Shown: piece after piece, positions 35,526 through 44,921 of the stretch
Layout: each line of letters opens with the position of its first letter
How positions within the stretch are numbered: position 1 is the first letter of the stretch
Source: Bdellovibrionia bacterium
Lineage (GTDB): Bacteria > Bdellovibrionota > Bdellovibrionia > Bdellovibrionales > JAGQZY01
Direction: 5' to 3'
Assembly (NCBI GenBank): GCA_030427805.1
Contig: JAUICP010000002.1
Span: forward strand, 62,001-126,000
Length of the DNA: 64,000 bases
Position numbers and translations under genes: made by a program
Notes under the pieces: generated by a model
What the model was told of the DNA's origin: nothing
The model's input: only the letters and a program-made list of their open reading frames with translations
The model's database searches: none

Positions 35526-36451
35526 AGTTCCAATTGTCTAATATCGATACGTCCATCGTCTTCGAGGAAGTCCAAAAAGACCTCCCACTTTTTCATTCCA
35601 CCTCGACGAGTGTCGATAACGAAAAACGAAAAGTGTGGATATTCCTTCTTAAGTTCAAGCATTACTTCAAAGATCAATTGGATATTCTTAGGGTCATCGT
35701 CTGACATTCCAAAACGGTGAGGCTTATGCTCCCCATATTCTTGAATGGCGATCTCGACACTTTTCTGAATTGCCATTTTTTTGAGCAAAGCCACATTGGT
35801 CTCTCCTGGGCGGCCCAAATCGACTTGGACATCCTGATTCGTCACCGGAAAAAGACTCAGGTAATTGGGTTCGTGGGGCAAAAAGCCCATCTTAACAAGT
35901 CTCTTAATCCCCTTTTTAATGGTGTCCGGGTGGTGCCCCCGGGCCGTAATCACTGAGGTGGGTCTGCGATTGAGGACAGCGTGATAAAAGCAATTCCAAG
36001 AAGGGCCTTTCCATTCAAACTCTGGAGCCCTAACAGCTTTTAACAAATCCTTTTCAAACTGCTCTTTTAAGCCCAAAACCTTGCGCGTTCCTGGTCGATA
36101 ACGGTCTCTAAATGACTGAAAACTCCCAGTATTTTCGTATTTGAGCTGATAGTCCTTATAGGGTCCCGACTTTCCGATGGTACTGTGATATTGAGCGTAC
36201 TCTCCGCTTGTCAGCGGAATCCTCTCACCTGTTTTTTGGTGGAAGATGTAAATCGGGGTCGAAAGAAAAGCGACGTTATCGTCGAAATCGAAAAAGTAGA
36301 AACTGCGCCCTCCCTTATCATAATTACGATCTTGATAAACAGGCCTGGGGATATCCAGTTGGAGCTGGTTCCTTTTAAATGAGTCCAATTTTTTACCAAA
36401 GAGAAGACGTATCACGGGCCACTTTTTAGCTGAAATCGAAATAATTCGCAA
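35519..36451 (-). CDS. HAD-superfamily-like protein of unknown function
   Basis: A 310-residue protein with haloacid-dehalogenase-type motifs in the right order: YFFDFDDNVAFL (motif I, DxD), VITARGH (motif II) and GMSDDDPKNI (motif III/IV acidic pair). These suggest a magnesium-dependent phosphatase. The cap region between motif I and II is long and basic. The C-terminus FFVIDTRRGGMKKWEVFLDFL is unusual. It sits between the protease and topA on the minus strand with no close operon partner. Specificity unknown. Confidence 0.7.
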   Translation of the reverse strand: MRIISISAKKWPVIRLLFGKKLDSFKRNQLQLDIPRPVYQDRNYDKGGRSFYFFDFDDNVAFLSTPIYIFHQKTGERIPLTSGEYAQYHSTIGKSGPYKDYQLKYENTGSFQSFRDRYRPGTRKVLGLKEQFEKDLLKAVRAPEFEWKGPSWNCFYHAVLNRRPTSVITARGHHPDTIKKGIKRLVKMGFLPHEPNYLSLFPVTNQDVQVDLGRPGETNVALLKKMAIQKSVEIAIQEYGEHKPHRFGMSDDDPKNIQLIFEVMLELKKEYPHFSFFVIDTRRGGMKKWEVFLDFLEDDGRIDIRQLELF

Positions 36452-36524
36452 TGGAATGCAATTAGGATTGTAATATCAACAACTTAAGAAGGGCCCTAGG
36501 TGATTTAGGCCAAAGAAAGCCCCA

Positions 36525-39209
36525 TCAGGACTTCTTTTTGGTCTTAGTCGCTTTCTTTTTAGTCGCCTTCTTGGCCGTCTTTTTAGTCACCTTCTTAGTG
36601 GCTTTTTTGGCCGTCTTCTTCTTGGCTGTGGCTCCCGTCTTCTTCTTAGCCTTTTTCTTGGCTTTTGAAGCCATCTTAGGCTCTAGAAGCTCGATTGCCT
36701 TTTCTTTAGTAACATCAGCCGGCTCTAGGTCATCCGGAAGTGATATATTCACCTTACCGCATTTGACATAAGGACCGTACTTTCCAGACATTACGTTCAT
36801 GTCTTCATCGGTGTCAGGGTGTTTACCTAACTCTTTAAGAGGAGTGGCTTTTCCTCGCCCCTTCTTCGGTTCAGAAAGAATTTCTAAGGACCTTTTTAAA
36901 TCAATGGTAAACAAACTATCGCCCTTTGGAATCGACCTAAAGTCTCCATCGCAAACGATATAGGGGCCAAAACGACCAATACCAACCTTTACATCTTTTT
37001 CGGTATCAGGGTGTTGCCCCAAAGTCTTTGGTAGATCGAGAAGAAAAACAGCAAGCTCCATGTCTACATCTTCGGGTTCAATTCCCGCAGGAAGAGATGT
37101 TCGCTTGGGCTTATCCCCTTCATCCGAAGCATCACCCAACTGAACATAAGGACCGTAGCGACCATTAAGAACATAAATCGGCTGGCCCGATTCAGGGTGA
37201 TCACCAAGGGCATCTGTGCCGTTGATCTTTTGATCAATTAATTTGTTGGCAATTTCTTCGGTAATATCAGCTGGCGCTTGTTCAAAAGGCAAAGATGCAC
37301 AAACGTCTTCACCGTCTTCTTTTCGACAAACATAGGCACCATAGCGCCCTACGCGAAATTCAAGTTCTCCGAGGGGTTTAAAGCGAATGGACCTGGCTTC
37401 TTCGGCGTCGATCACCTCTTCTTTAGAGTCCACTTCAGACTTGAGTCCTTCATCCCCGAGGTAAAATTCTTTGAGGTACTGGTGGTAATCTAGATCCCCT
37501 TCTGCAATATCATCCAGAGAGTTTTCCATTTTGGACGTAAACTCTGAATCGACGTACTTAGGTAAATAATTAGAGAGCAGCTTTGAAACAATCATCGCCG
37601 TGAAAGTCGGCACTAGAGCATTTCCAGCCTTGTTAACATATCCTCTATTTAAGATCGTACTGATAATAGCAGCGTAAGTAGAAGGTCTTCCGATTCCTTC
37701 CTTTTCGAGGGTTTGAACGAGACTCGCTTCTGTAAAGCGCGCCGGTGGCTTGGTCTCGTGGTCGGTGGCTTTAGCCTCGATCACATTAATTTCGTCACCT
37801 TTGGCCATCTTCGGAAGGCGAACCTCTTTATCGTTAGTTGATTCGTCATCTGTGCTCTCGACATAGACCTTTAAGAATCCAGGAAACTCAATTGTCATGC
37901 CCGAGGCAGTAAATAAGTGGCCTTCACAATCAAAGCGAATACTCATTTGCTTTTGTTGAGAGTTCACCATCTGGGAAGCAATCGTCCGCTTCCAGATCAT
38001 TTCGTAAAGTTTTAAAGCCGGGCCGCGAAGTTTAGACTCTTCTGGGGGAGTCATTTCTGTACCAGCTGGACGTATCGCTTCGTGGGCCTCTTGAGCTCCT
38101 TTTGCCTTTTTCTTTTCATAGGTTCGAGGCGCATCAGGGAGATATTCTTTACCATAGGCGGCTTCGATTCTTCCCCGAGCGGCTTCGAGGGCTTCTTTTG
38201 AAAGAAAGGTCGAATCCGTTCTCATATAAGTAATAAGACCGCGTTCATAGAGGCTTTGGGCCACTTGCATCGCTTCCCTTGCACCCATCCCCAACTTTCT
38301 GTTGGCCTCTTGCTGTAAGGTCGAAGTAATAAACGGAGGCGCAGGCTTTCTAGAAACCGGTTTTTCTTCAACTTCGATCACTTTTAATTTCTTGCCTTCA
38401 ATAGACTTTAAAATAGCTTTGGCTTTCGTTTCGTCGAGATGAATTACTTCGGACTTTTTATTATCGAGAAGCTTTCCTGTTTCGCCGTCGAAGTCTTTAC
38501 CTGTGGCGACTTTCTTTGAGTCTGTTCCAATCAATCGCGCTTGAAACTGTGCTTTATCTTTTTCAGCTTGGACATTAAGCCCCCAATAACTGGAACGAAC
38601 AAATCGCAAACGGGCATGTTCCCGTTCAGCGATCAGGCGAACCGCCACACTTTGAACCCGTCCCGCTGAAAGGCCGTAGGCAACTTTCTTCCAAATGAGA
38701 GGCGACAAAGTGTAACCAACGAGTCGATCGAGGACCCGTCTTGTCTCTTGGGCTTTAACTAAATTGAAATCAATCTCTCTAAACTCATCAAGAGCTTTTT
38801 GAATCGCCGACTTCGTAATTTCGTGAAAGACCATTCGTTTCACAGGTACTTTAGGCTTTAGGACTTCCAATAAATGCCAACTGATCGATTCTCCCTCACG
38901 ATCTTCATCGGTTGCGAGAATGAGTTCATCAGCTTCTTTCAGAAGATCTTTTAAGGTTTTAACAACCTTGGTTTTATTTTTGGGAATGCAGTAAAGAGGC
39001 TCAAAATCCTTATCGACGTTAACCCCTAGCTTGGCCCAAGGCTCCTTTTTAACTTTTTCGGGAATATCCTTTGCCGATTGGGGAAGATCTCGGATGTGCC
39101 CCATGCAGGACTCGATCATAAACTCGTCACCGAGATATTTTTTTATCGTCTTTGCCTTCGTGGGAGACTCAACGACAACTAGTTTCTTGCTTCCAGTTTT
39201 TTTTGCCAT
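36525..39209 (-). CDS. topA: DNA topoisomerase I with lysine-rich C-terminal tail
   Basis: An 894-residue type IA topoisomerase that relaxes negative supercoils. The Toprim domain has VVESPTKAKTI and ATDEDREGE; the catalytic tyrosine is in LITYMRTDST; and QSVAVRLIAEREH is typical. The C-terminus carries three or four glycine/tyrosine repeats of the NGRYGPYVQ / GRFGPYIVC / GKYGPYVKCG type instead of zinc fingers. The last 45 residues are nearly pure Lys, Ala and Thr (KKKTAKKATKK...), as in many Bdellovibrionota-like and actinobacterial enzymes. Such tails bind DNA. Single gene. Confidence 0.96.
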   Translation of the reverse strand: MAKKTGSKKLVVVESPTKAKTIKKYLGDEFMIESCMGHIRDLPQSAKDIPEKVKKEPWAKLGVNVDKDFEPLYCIPKNKTKVVKTLKDLLKEADELILATDEDREGESISWHLLEVLKPKVPVKRMVFHEITKSAIQKALDEFREIDFNLVKAQETRRVLDRLVGYTLSPLIWKKVAYGLSAGRVQSVAVRLIAEREHARLRFVRSSYWGLNVQAEKDKAQFQARLIGTDSKKVATGKDFDGETGKLLDNKKSEVIHLDETKAKAILKSIEGKKLKVIEVEEKPVSRKPAPPFITSTLQQEANRKLGMGAREAMQVAQSLYERGLITYMRTDSTFLSKEALEAARGRIEAAYGKEYLPDAPRTYEKKKAKGAQEAHEAIRPAGTEMTPPEESKLRGPALKLYEMIWKRTIASQMVNSQQKQMSIRFDCEGHLFTASGMTIEFPGFLKVYVESTDDESTNDKEVRLPKMAKGDEINVIEAKATDHETKPPARFTEASLVQTLEKEGIGRPSTYAAIISTILNRGYVNKAGNALVPTFTAMIVSKLLSNYLPKYVDSEFTSKMENSLDDIAEGDLDYHQYLKEFYLGDEGLKSEVDSKEEVIDAEEARSIRFKPLGELEFRVGRYGAYVCRKEDGEDVCASLPFEQAPADITEEIANKLIDQKINGTDALGDHPESGQPIYVLNGRYGPYVQLGDASDEGDKPKRTSLPAGIEPEDVDMELAVFLLDLPKTLGQHPDTEKDVKVGIGRFGPYIVCDGDFRSIPKGDSLFTIDLKRSLEILSEPKKGRGKATPLKELGKHPDTDEDMNVMSGKYGPYVKCGKVNISLPDDLEPADVTKEKAIELLEPKMASKAKKKAKKKTGATAKKKTAKKATKKVTKKTAKKATKKKATKTKKKS

Positions 39210-39341
39210 ATTCTAATACCAACTTATTTCGCGCGAAGTCACGACTCGTTCTATCTATAATGTGTTTTAAAATGAAGGGTCTTGTAAAGCCATGCAAGTT
39301 GAAATTGTGACGCATAGTATTTTTGGAGGCGAGCAAAGCTT

Positions 39342-40133
39342 ATGAAAGCACTGCAAGAACTGGGAAAAAACCAGGTTGAGATATTATTTACCGACATTGA
39401 TGACACCTTGACTAATGAAGGGCGTCTCCACGCCAAAAGTTATGATTCGCTTTGGAAGCTCCACGACATGGGAATTTCTGTGGTACCCATCACCGGGCGA
39501 CCGGCCGGGTGGTGTGAGATGATTGCCAGACAATGGCCCGTCGCCGCCGTAATTGGCGAAAACGGTGCCTTTTATTTTTCTTACGATCAAAATAGCAAAA
39601 AAATGAAGCGCTTCTTTGTTCAGCAAGAAAGTGAACGAAAAATTAACAGACAAAAGCTCGATGCCATCGAGAAAGAAATTCTAAGGCTTGTCCCCGGCGC
39701 TGCTTTAGCCAGCGATCAATTTACGCGCCTCTTTGACCTGGCTATCGATTTTTGCGAAGACGTCCCACCATTGGCAAAAGAGCAAATCCAGGCCATTAAA
39801 AAAATTTTCGAAAAGCATGGGGCCACAGCAAAAATATCATCAATTCACGTCAATGGTTGGTTTGGAGATTACAATAAAGCCAGCACCTGCCTCACTTACC
39901 TGAAAAAGGAAACATCGGTCGATCCATCTAAAATGCAGTCGGCCTGTTGCTTCTGTGGAGATTCCCCCAATGATGAGCCCCTGTTTCAACAGTTTGAACT
40001 GTCGTTTGGCGTTGCAAACATCAAAGAGTTCGCCGACCAACTCAAACACGAACCTCAGTATGTGAGTCAAAAAAAAGGGGGCTTCGGCTTTGCCGAAATT
40101 GCAGAACGAATCATGGCAACTCGCACTTCCTAA
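39342..40133 (+). CDS. HAD-IIB family hydrolase
   Basis: A 263-residue phosphatase of the HAD superfamily type IIB (Cof, sucrose-phosphatase and mannosyl-3-phosphoglycerate phosphatase group). Motif I is FTDIDDTLT, motif II VVPITGRPAG, and motifs III/IV lie in NKAST and FCGDSPNDEPLF. A cap domain of about 100 residues separates II and III. The substrate is likely a sugar or glycerate phosphate but cannot be read from sequence. Divergent from topA and convergent with tex. Confidence 0.88.
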   Translation: MKALQELGKNQVEILFTDIDDTLTNEGRLHAKSYDSLWKLHDMGISVVPITGRPAGWCEMIARQWPVAAVIGENGAFYFSYDQNSKKMKRFFVQQESERKINRQKLDAIEKEILRLVPGAALASDQFTRLFDLAIDFCEDVPPLAKEQIQAIKKIFEKHGATAKISSIHVNGWFGDYNKASTCLTYLKKETSVDPSKMQSACCFCGDSPNDEPLFQQFELSFGVANIKEFADQLKHEPQYVSQKKGGFGFAEIAERIMATRTS

Positions 40134-40134
40134 A

Positions 40135-40166
40135 AATAAAAAAGACCCTTTGAACAAAGGGCCTTT
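40135..40166 (-). terminator. rho-independent terminator of tex
   Basis: 11-bp stem with one mismatch (40141-40151 and 40156-40166), 4-nt loop. On the minus strand it is followed by TTTATTTTT. It lies about 20 nt past the tex stop and may also serve the convergent HAD gene. Confidence 0.75.
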
Positions 40167-40188
40167 AACAAGTTTTGATTTATTAAAA

Positions 40189-42603
40189 TTAATTTCGCTT
40201 CGACTTACTATCTTTGCTATCACCAAGATCCGCAAGAGCAGCAAATGGGTTGTTGAAAGGATTTTTAGGTCGAGGCGGTCTCTTACCACCATCTTTTCGA
40301 CCACCGCCAGATCTTTTTCCAGCTCCCTTGCCCTGACCTTTTCCAGCTCCTTTGCCTCTCTTAGGTCCGCCGCCTTTACCAGATCGGTTGTCGTCCCTTT
40401 TACCGCCCGCCTTTGAGGCCTTAGGTGCCGTTAACTTCATGCTGAGTGAAATCTGACTCTTCTCGGTATCCACATCAAGTACCTTAACCTGTACCTGATC
40501 TCCAGGATTAACCACTTTTCTCGGGTCATCGACAAACTGATTAGAGATTTCAGAAATATGAACGAGGCCATCCTGATGAACACCGATATCAACAAAAGCA
40601 CCAAAGTTAGTCACATTAGTCACAATACCATTGCAAATCATATCTTTTTTCAGGTCGGAAACTTCGTTGATATCTTCTCTAAAAGAAAAAACTTTGTAGG
40701 GATCACGCGGATCTCTTCCCGGCTCCTCAAGTTCTTTAACAATATCGTCAAAGGTAAATTCACCGATAAGCTCAGCCCACTTGGTTCTCAAATCAAGAAG
40801 CTTCTTTGCTCCAGCGCCCACTAAATCAGAAACATTGACTCCGAGATCTCCCGCCATTTCTCGTACAGCTTGATATCGCTCTGGATGGACACCGGTCTTA
40901 TCGAGAAATACCTTTCCCTCTTGAATTCTCAAGAATCCAGCAGATTGCTCAAATACTTTTGACGAAAAGCGGGTTACGTTCATCAACTCATCTCTTTGTG
41001 TGAAGAGACCATTTGTCCTGCGATAGTCGACGATATTCTTAGCCAAAGCGGGACCAATTCCAGAAACGTAGCTGAGAAGTGATGCCGAAGAGGTATTCAA
41101 ATCAACACCGACCTTATTCACACTACTTTCAACCACTTCTGTGAGTTTCTTTTTTAACAGACTTTGCGAGACATCGTGCTGATACTGACCAACACCAATG
41201 CTCTTCGGTTCAATTTTAACCAATTCCGCCAATGGATCTTGAAGTCTTCGGGCAATTGAAATGGCGCCACGAACTGTAAGATCGAGATCGGGGAACTCTT
41301 CTCTTGCGACTTCTGATGCCGAGTACACACTCGCTCCAGATTCACTAATAAGAATGACCGGAATATCCCGTGCGAGTTCTTTTAAAATTTCTCGCAAAAA
41401 CTTTTCAGCTTCTCTTCCACCCGTTCCGTTACCAACAGCAACCGCTTCGATTTCGATTTGCTTGAGAACATCTTCAAACAGTTTTATGGCGCGCTCTTTA
41501 GCTTGGTCCCCTTGAATATGGAGAACAGTATGAGAAATATAATTTCCCTGCTTGTCTGTAAGCGCAACCTTACATCCCGTACGAATACCAGGGTCCACAC
41601 CTAACACACACTTATTGCCAAATGGACTCGCCAATAAAATCTTTCGTACATTTTCTGCAAAGACATCAATGGCGACAAGGTCGGCTTTTTCTTTGAGTTC
41701 CGAATGGATTTCATTAGTAATCGATGGCATTACGTGAACATTAAGAGAAGTTTTTGCAGCACTCTTTAGAACTTCATCCGCTATCGTATCTTTTTTAAGT
41801 ACAATTTCATTTTGGAATTTATTGAGAAGAGCTTCATCGTCGCCCTGAATAGAAACGGCAAGTTCACCCTCTTTCCAACCTCTACGCATCGCCAAGTAAC
41901 GGTGACTGGCTTTTCGCTCAAAAAGGTTTTTCACAGCCTCAGAATAGTCCTGGTACATTTCGTACTTAGAATTCGGCTTATACTTTTTACTGGCTTTCGA
42001 AACGACTTTACCTTCTTTATTGAGGTGGTCTCTTACAAAGTTTCTCAACTCAGTATTATTGTTAAGTCTTTCAACAATAATATCTTGCGCTCCTTTGAGG
42101 GCTTCGTCGTAGGTTGCAAACTTTTTAGAAGGATTAATATATTTCTTGGCCTCTACTTCGAGGGTCACTTCTGGCGTGACGTCACCCTTTCCGATTCCGA
42201 GTAACCAGTCGGCTAAAGGCTCTAACCCTGCTTCGCGGGCAATGGTCGCTTTTGTTTTCTTCTTTTTCTTGAAGGGGCGATAGAGCTCCTCAATTTCAGA
42301 AAGCTCCATGCTCTCTTCGAGGCGTTTCTTAAGTTCAGGAGTTAGGTTACCTTGCTTTTCGACTTCTTCGAGAACAAAAGTCTTTCTCTTAATCACTTCG
42401 TTAAAGGTTTCGAAGGAATCAATAACCGCTCTGATCTGCACCTCATCAAGATTACCCGTTTTTTCTTTTCGATAACGGGCAATGAAAGGAACCGTCCCTC
42501 CGTCTTCGACCAAACTTAAAACGGCTTGGGCTGACTTGAGGCTAATCTCTGGGTTGCGTGAAGTAAAATAGGAATCAAATCTCTTATCCATCACTACATC
42601 CAT
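40189..42603 (-). CDS. tex: Tex-family RNA-binding transcription accessory protein
   Basis: An 804-residue cytoplasmic Tex protein. From the N-terminus: helical Tex region (FIARYRKEKTGNLDEVQIR), the YqgF-like RNase-H fold with VLGVDPGIRTGCKVA, helix-hairpin-helix segments (LLSYVSGIGPALAKNIVDYR), and an S1 RNA-binding domain (GIVTNVTNFGAFVDIGVHQDGLVHISEIS). The last 75 residues are Gly/Lys/Arg-rich (KGGGPKRGKGAGK...), an RNA- or DNA-binding style tail longer than usual. Start uncertain between 42603 and ATG 42591, which has GGATG close by. Next gene downstream of infA. Confidence 0.95.
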   Translation of the reverse strand: MDVVMDKRFDSYFTSRNPEISLKSAQAVLSLVEDGGTVPFIARYRKEKTGNLDEVQIRAVIDSFETFNEVIKRKTFVLEEVEKQGNLTPELKKRLEESMELSEIEELYRPFKKKKKTKATIAREAGLEPLADWLLGIGKGDVTPEVTLEVEAKKYINPSKKFATYDEALKGAQDIIVERLNNNTELRNFVRDHLNKEGKVVSKASKKYKPNSKYEMYQDYSEAVKNLFERKASHRYLAMRRGWKEGELAVSIQGDDEALLNKFQNEIVLKKDTIADEVLKSAAKTSLNVHVMPSITNEIHSELKEKADLVAIDVFAENVRKILLASPFGNKCVLGVDPGIRTGCKVALTDKQGNYISHTVLHIQGDQAKERAIKLFEDVLKQIEIEAVAVGNGTGGREAEKFLREILKELARDIPVILISESGASVYSASEVAREEFPDLDLTVRGAISIARRLQDPLAELVKIEPKSIGVGQYQHDVSQSLLKKKLTEVVESSVNKVGVDLNTSSASLLSYVSGIGPALAKNIVDYRRTNGLFTQRDELMNVTRFSSKVFEQSAGFLRIQEGKVFLDKTGVHPERYQAVREMAGDLGVNVSDLVGAGAKKLLDLRTKWAELIGEFTFDDIVKELEEPGRDPRDPYKVFSFREDINEVSDLKKDMICNGIVTNVTNFGAFVDIGVHQDGLVHISEISNQFVDDPRKVVNPGDQVQVKVLDVDTEKSQISLSMKLTAPKASKAGGKRDDNRSGKGGGPKRGKGAGKGQGKGAGKRSGGGRKDGGKRPPRPKNPFNNPFAALADLGDSKDSKSKRN

Positions 42604-42647
42604 ATTTAATTTTTAGAGGTGAATATTAGGCGTTAACATAAATAAAT

Positions 42648-42866
42648 CTATTTATGACGATAAAGTATCAGACCATTTGTTGGGTCGTAGGGTGAAACCC
42701 CCACAGTCACTCGGTCCCCAACGACCACACGAATATTGAAGCGACGCATCTTACCGCATAAGCGAGCAATAATTTCCACTTCGTTTTCAAGTTGAATTTT
42801 GTAAATTCCGCCGGCAGCAACATCCACTACCTTGCCTTCTAACTGCGCTAAATCTTCTTTTGCCAT
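42648..42866 (-). CDS. infA: translation initiation factor IF-1
   Basis: A 72-residue OB-fold factor, the standard size when begun at ATG 42866. It reads MAKEDLAQLEGKVVDVAAGG, then LCGKMRRFNIRVVVGDRVTV and SPYDPTNGLILYRHK, with conserved KMR and SPYD segments. It binds the ribosomal A site during initiation. Sequence is somewhat divergent from enteric IF-1 (AAGGIYKIQLENEV), so it may be a second copy; this cannot be judged from one window. It sits between tex and the histone-like gene on the same strand. Confidence 0.95.
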   Translation of the reverse strand: MAKEDLAQLEGKVVDVAAGGIYKIQLENEVEIIARLCGKMRRFNIRVVVGDRVTVGVSPYDPTNGLILYRHK

Positions 42867-42933
42867 AGGCTCACTTTTGTACGACAGATCACGTCGATTC
42901 CTCAAGTTATTTTCTAGTCACCGGAAAAAGTTT

Positions 42934-43707
42934 TTAGCTTTTATAGTTAGAAATTAGGAACTTGATTCCGTCCTTAAAAAGGACTTCAAGGCGATCATTG
43001 GTATTAGAAAGTATATATCCCCAACCCAAAACCTTGTGCTCAATAGGAGTCTTCGCCTCGTATTGCTCGCGCATATTATAGGCTAAAGGTTTAATTTTCT
43101 TGGCTTTTTTATAGGTCTGCAACCACTTCTGACCCATTTTAGTGAGCTTCTCTTGGGCCAAACCTTTGAGGTGCATTTCTGCTTCCTCCATGGCCTTTGA
43201 AGTTTTCACCTTACTCTTCTCTTTAACCTTACCGGCAAGTTCAGATGACGCAGACCCCAAACTCATTGGAATTTCACGTACTTTTTTCTGACGAGTCACT
43301 TTCTTCAAAGAGCTCTTAGCGCGGCTTTCTTGCTTTTTCGAAACTCGAGGCTTCTTTGTAGCGGCTTCTTTGGTCTGAGCTGGAGAAACGGCTTTCTTAG
43401 CTCCTTTTTTGGGAGCTGCAGCTTTGCTCGCAGTCGTAGACTTAGCTGTTTTAGTCGCGGCCTTCGGGTTAGTAGCAGGCTTTTTGCTCGCAGTTTTCTT
43501 GCTCGCAACCTTCTTAGTCACCTTTTTTGTAGTTTTAGTGGCCGTGGCTTTCTTAGGAGCTTTTGTAGCGGCTTTTTTGGCTGGTTTTCGCGTAGCGGCT
43601 TTCTTTTTAGCCACTGTCTTTTTAGCTACTTGCTTCGTCGCCTTCTTTTTTGACGTCGTTTTTTTAGCTGAAGACTTCTTTTTTGTTGCCTTTTTGGTCC
43701 TAGCCAT
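42934..43707 (-). CDS. histone-H1-like lysine/alanine-rich protein with Tudor-like C-terminal segment
   Basis: A 257-residue protein. Residues 1 to about 150 are a Lys/Ala/Thr low-complexity tail made of K-K-A/T-type repeats, like bacterial H1 proteins. Residues about 160-205 are helical. The last 45 residues (TPIEHKVLGWGYILSNTNDRLEVLFKDG...) resemble the small Tudor-like domain at the end of PcrA/UvrD helicases, which has H-x(2-3)-G-x-G-V and V-x-F-x-x-G. That domain contacts RNA polymerase. ATG 43707 is chosen because GGAGGGGG lies 2-5 nt before it. It would compact DNA and perhaps meet transcription; the second part is inference. Confidence 0.75.
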   Translation of the reverse strand: MARTKKATKKKSSAKKTTSKKKATKQVAKKTVAKKKAATRKPAKKAATKAPKKATATKTTKKVTKKVASKKTASKKPATNPKAATKTAKSTTASKAAAPKKGAKKAVSPAQTKEAATKKPRVSKKQESRAKSSLKKVTRQKKVREIPMSLGSASSELAGKVKEKSKVKTSKAMEEAEMHLKGLAQEKLTKMGQKWLQTYKKAKKIKPLAYNMREQYEAKTPIEHKVLGWGYILSNTNDRLEVLFKDGIKFLISNYKS

Positions 43708-43847
43708 GGCCCCCTCCACATAAACTAATTAGATTTGTTAGTTCTAGGTTAATCTGTTTCTAAACACAAGGTTAATAAAGCTATTTTTTTATACAAATGG
43801 CGTCTTGTGTAATAGGATGTCGAATTGTCTTTTAGAAGGGGAATTCC

Positions 43848-44921
43848 GTGTCGAGAAAACTACTCAAAACTGCAAAACTCGAAGACTTAATGGCTAACTA
43901 TCCCGAGCATATTGCAGAGGTTCTCGGCGAAAAAAATTCTGAGGTTTCTGACCTGATTCACCCCAATGAATCAAACCACCAAGCCATTTCATTTGTCACA
44001 AATCCCAAGTTTTTGAAAGACGCCATCGCTGGTGAAAAGGGAATACTCGTAGTATCGCAGGGCTCCAAGATCGAAGACTGTCCCCCTACCGTAAAAAGCC
44101 TCGTTCTATCTCCCAATCCAGAATGGTTGATGGCGGAATTTTTTAACGACTACATTCTTCGAACTCCCTATCGAAATCAAGACACGGAAGAAGGTGTTCA
44201 CCCAACGGCCATCGTACACCCGACGGCTCAATTAGGTGACGGGGTCACCGTTGGTCCGAACGCATTCGTGGGAGCCAATGTCACTTTAGGAGATCACTGT
44301 ACGGTTGGGGCTAACGCCGTCGTCGAGACCGGTGCCCAGGTGGGAGCGGGGTCCTGTTTACATCCGCTCTCTTATATCGGTCACCACTGCATCCTCGGAC
44401 AAAATGTAGAAATCCAGCCCAACGCGGTCATAGGTGCTGAAGGTTATGGCTATGCCCACAACCGCAAAGGTGAACATAAGAGAATTCCTCATATCGGAAT
44501 CGTGCGGATTGGCGACAACGCACAAATCGGTGCCAATTGCGCTATTGACCGAGCCACCGTCGATGAAACAGTCATTGGCGAAGGGACTCGTTTAGATAAC
44601 CAGTGCCATATCGCCCACAACTGCAAGATCGGTAAAAACTGTTTGATTACTGCACAGTTCGTTGTTGCTGGCTCTGCAACCATTGGTGACAACTTTATCT
44701 GCGGTGGAAAAACCGTTGTTGCTGGCCACAAAACAATTACTGATAACGTTAACTTTGCCGCCATGTCGGTTGCTGCCAATGATGTTAAAGAACCAGGACG
44801 CTATGGTGGTTACCCATTACAACCCCTTAATGATTATTTAAAAACCACGGCGACTCGAGCTCACCTCGTTGAGATGAGAAAGAACATTAACAAATTAATG
44901 AAGGCTGTTTTTAAAGACTAA
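43848..44921 (+). CDS. lpxD: UDP-3-O-acylglucosamine N-acyltransferase
   Basis: A 357-residue trimeric acyltransferase that adds the N-linked acyl chain in lipid A synthesis. The N-terminal uridine-binding domain is followed by a left-handed beta helix of hexapeptide repeats (VHPTAIVHPTAQLGDGVTVGPNAFVGANVTLG). The active-site His is in HIAHNCKIG. GYGYAHNRKGEHKRIPHIG and the C-terminal helix (AHLVEMRKNINKL) match the family. The gene is away from any lpxA/fabZ cluster. GTG start with AAGGGG upstream. Ends with an 11-bp overlap with the convergent MBL-like gene. Confidence 0.95.
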   Translation: MSRKLLKTAKLEDLMANYPEHIAEVLGEKNSEVSDLIHPNESNHQAISFVTNPKFLKDAIAGEKGILVVSQGSKIEDCPPTVKSLVLSPNPEWLMAEFFNDYILRTPYRNQDTEEGVHPTAIVHPTAQLGDGVTVGPNAFVGANVTLGDHCTVGANAVVETGAQVGAGSCLHPLSYIGHHCILGQNVEIQPNAVIGAEGYGYAHNRKGEHKRIPHIGIVRIGDNAQIGANCAIDRATVDETVIGEGTRLDNQCHIAHNCKIGKNCLITAQFVVAGSATIGDNFICGGKTVVAGHKTITDNVNFAAMSVAANDVKEPGRYGGYPLQPLNDYLKTTATRAHLVEMRKNINKLMKAVFKD

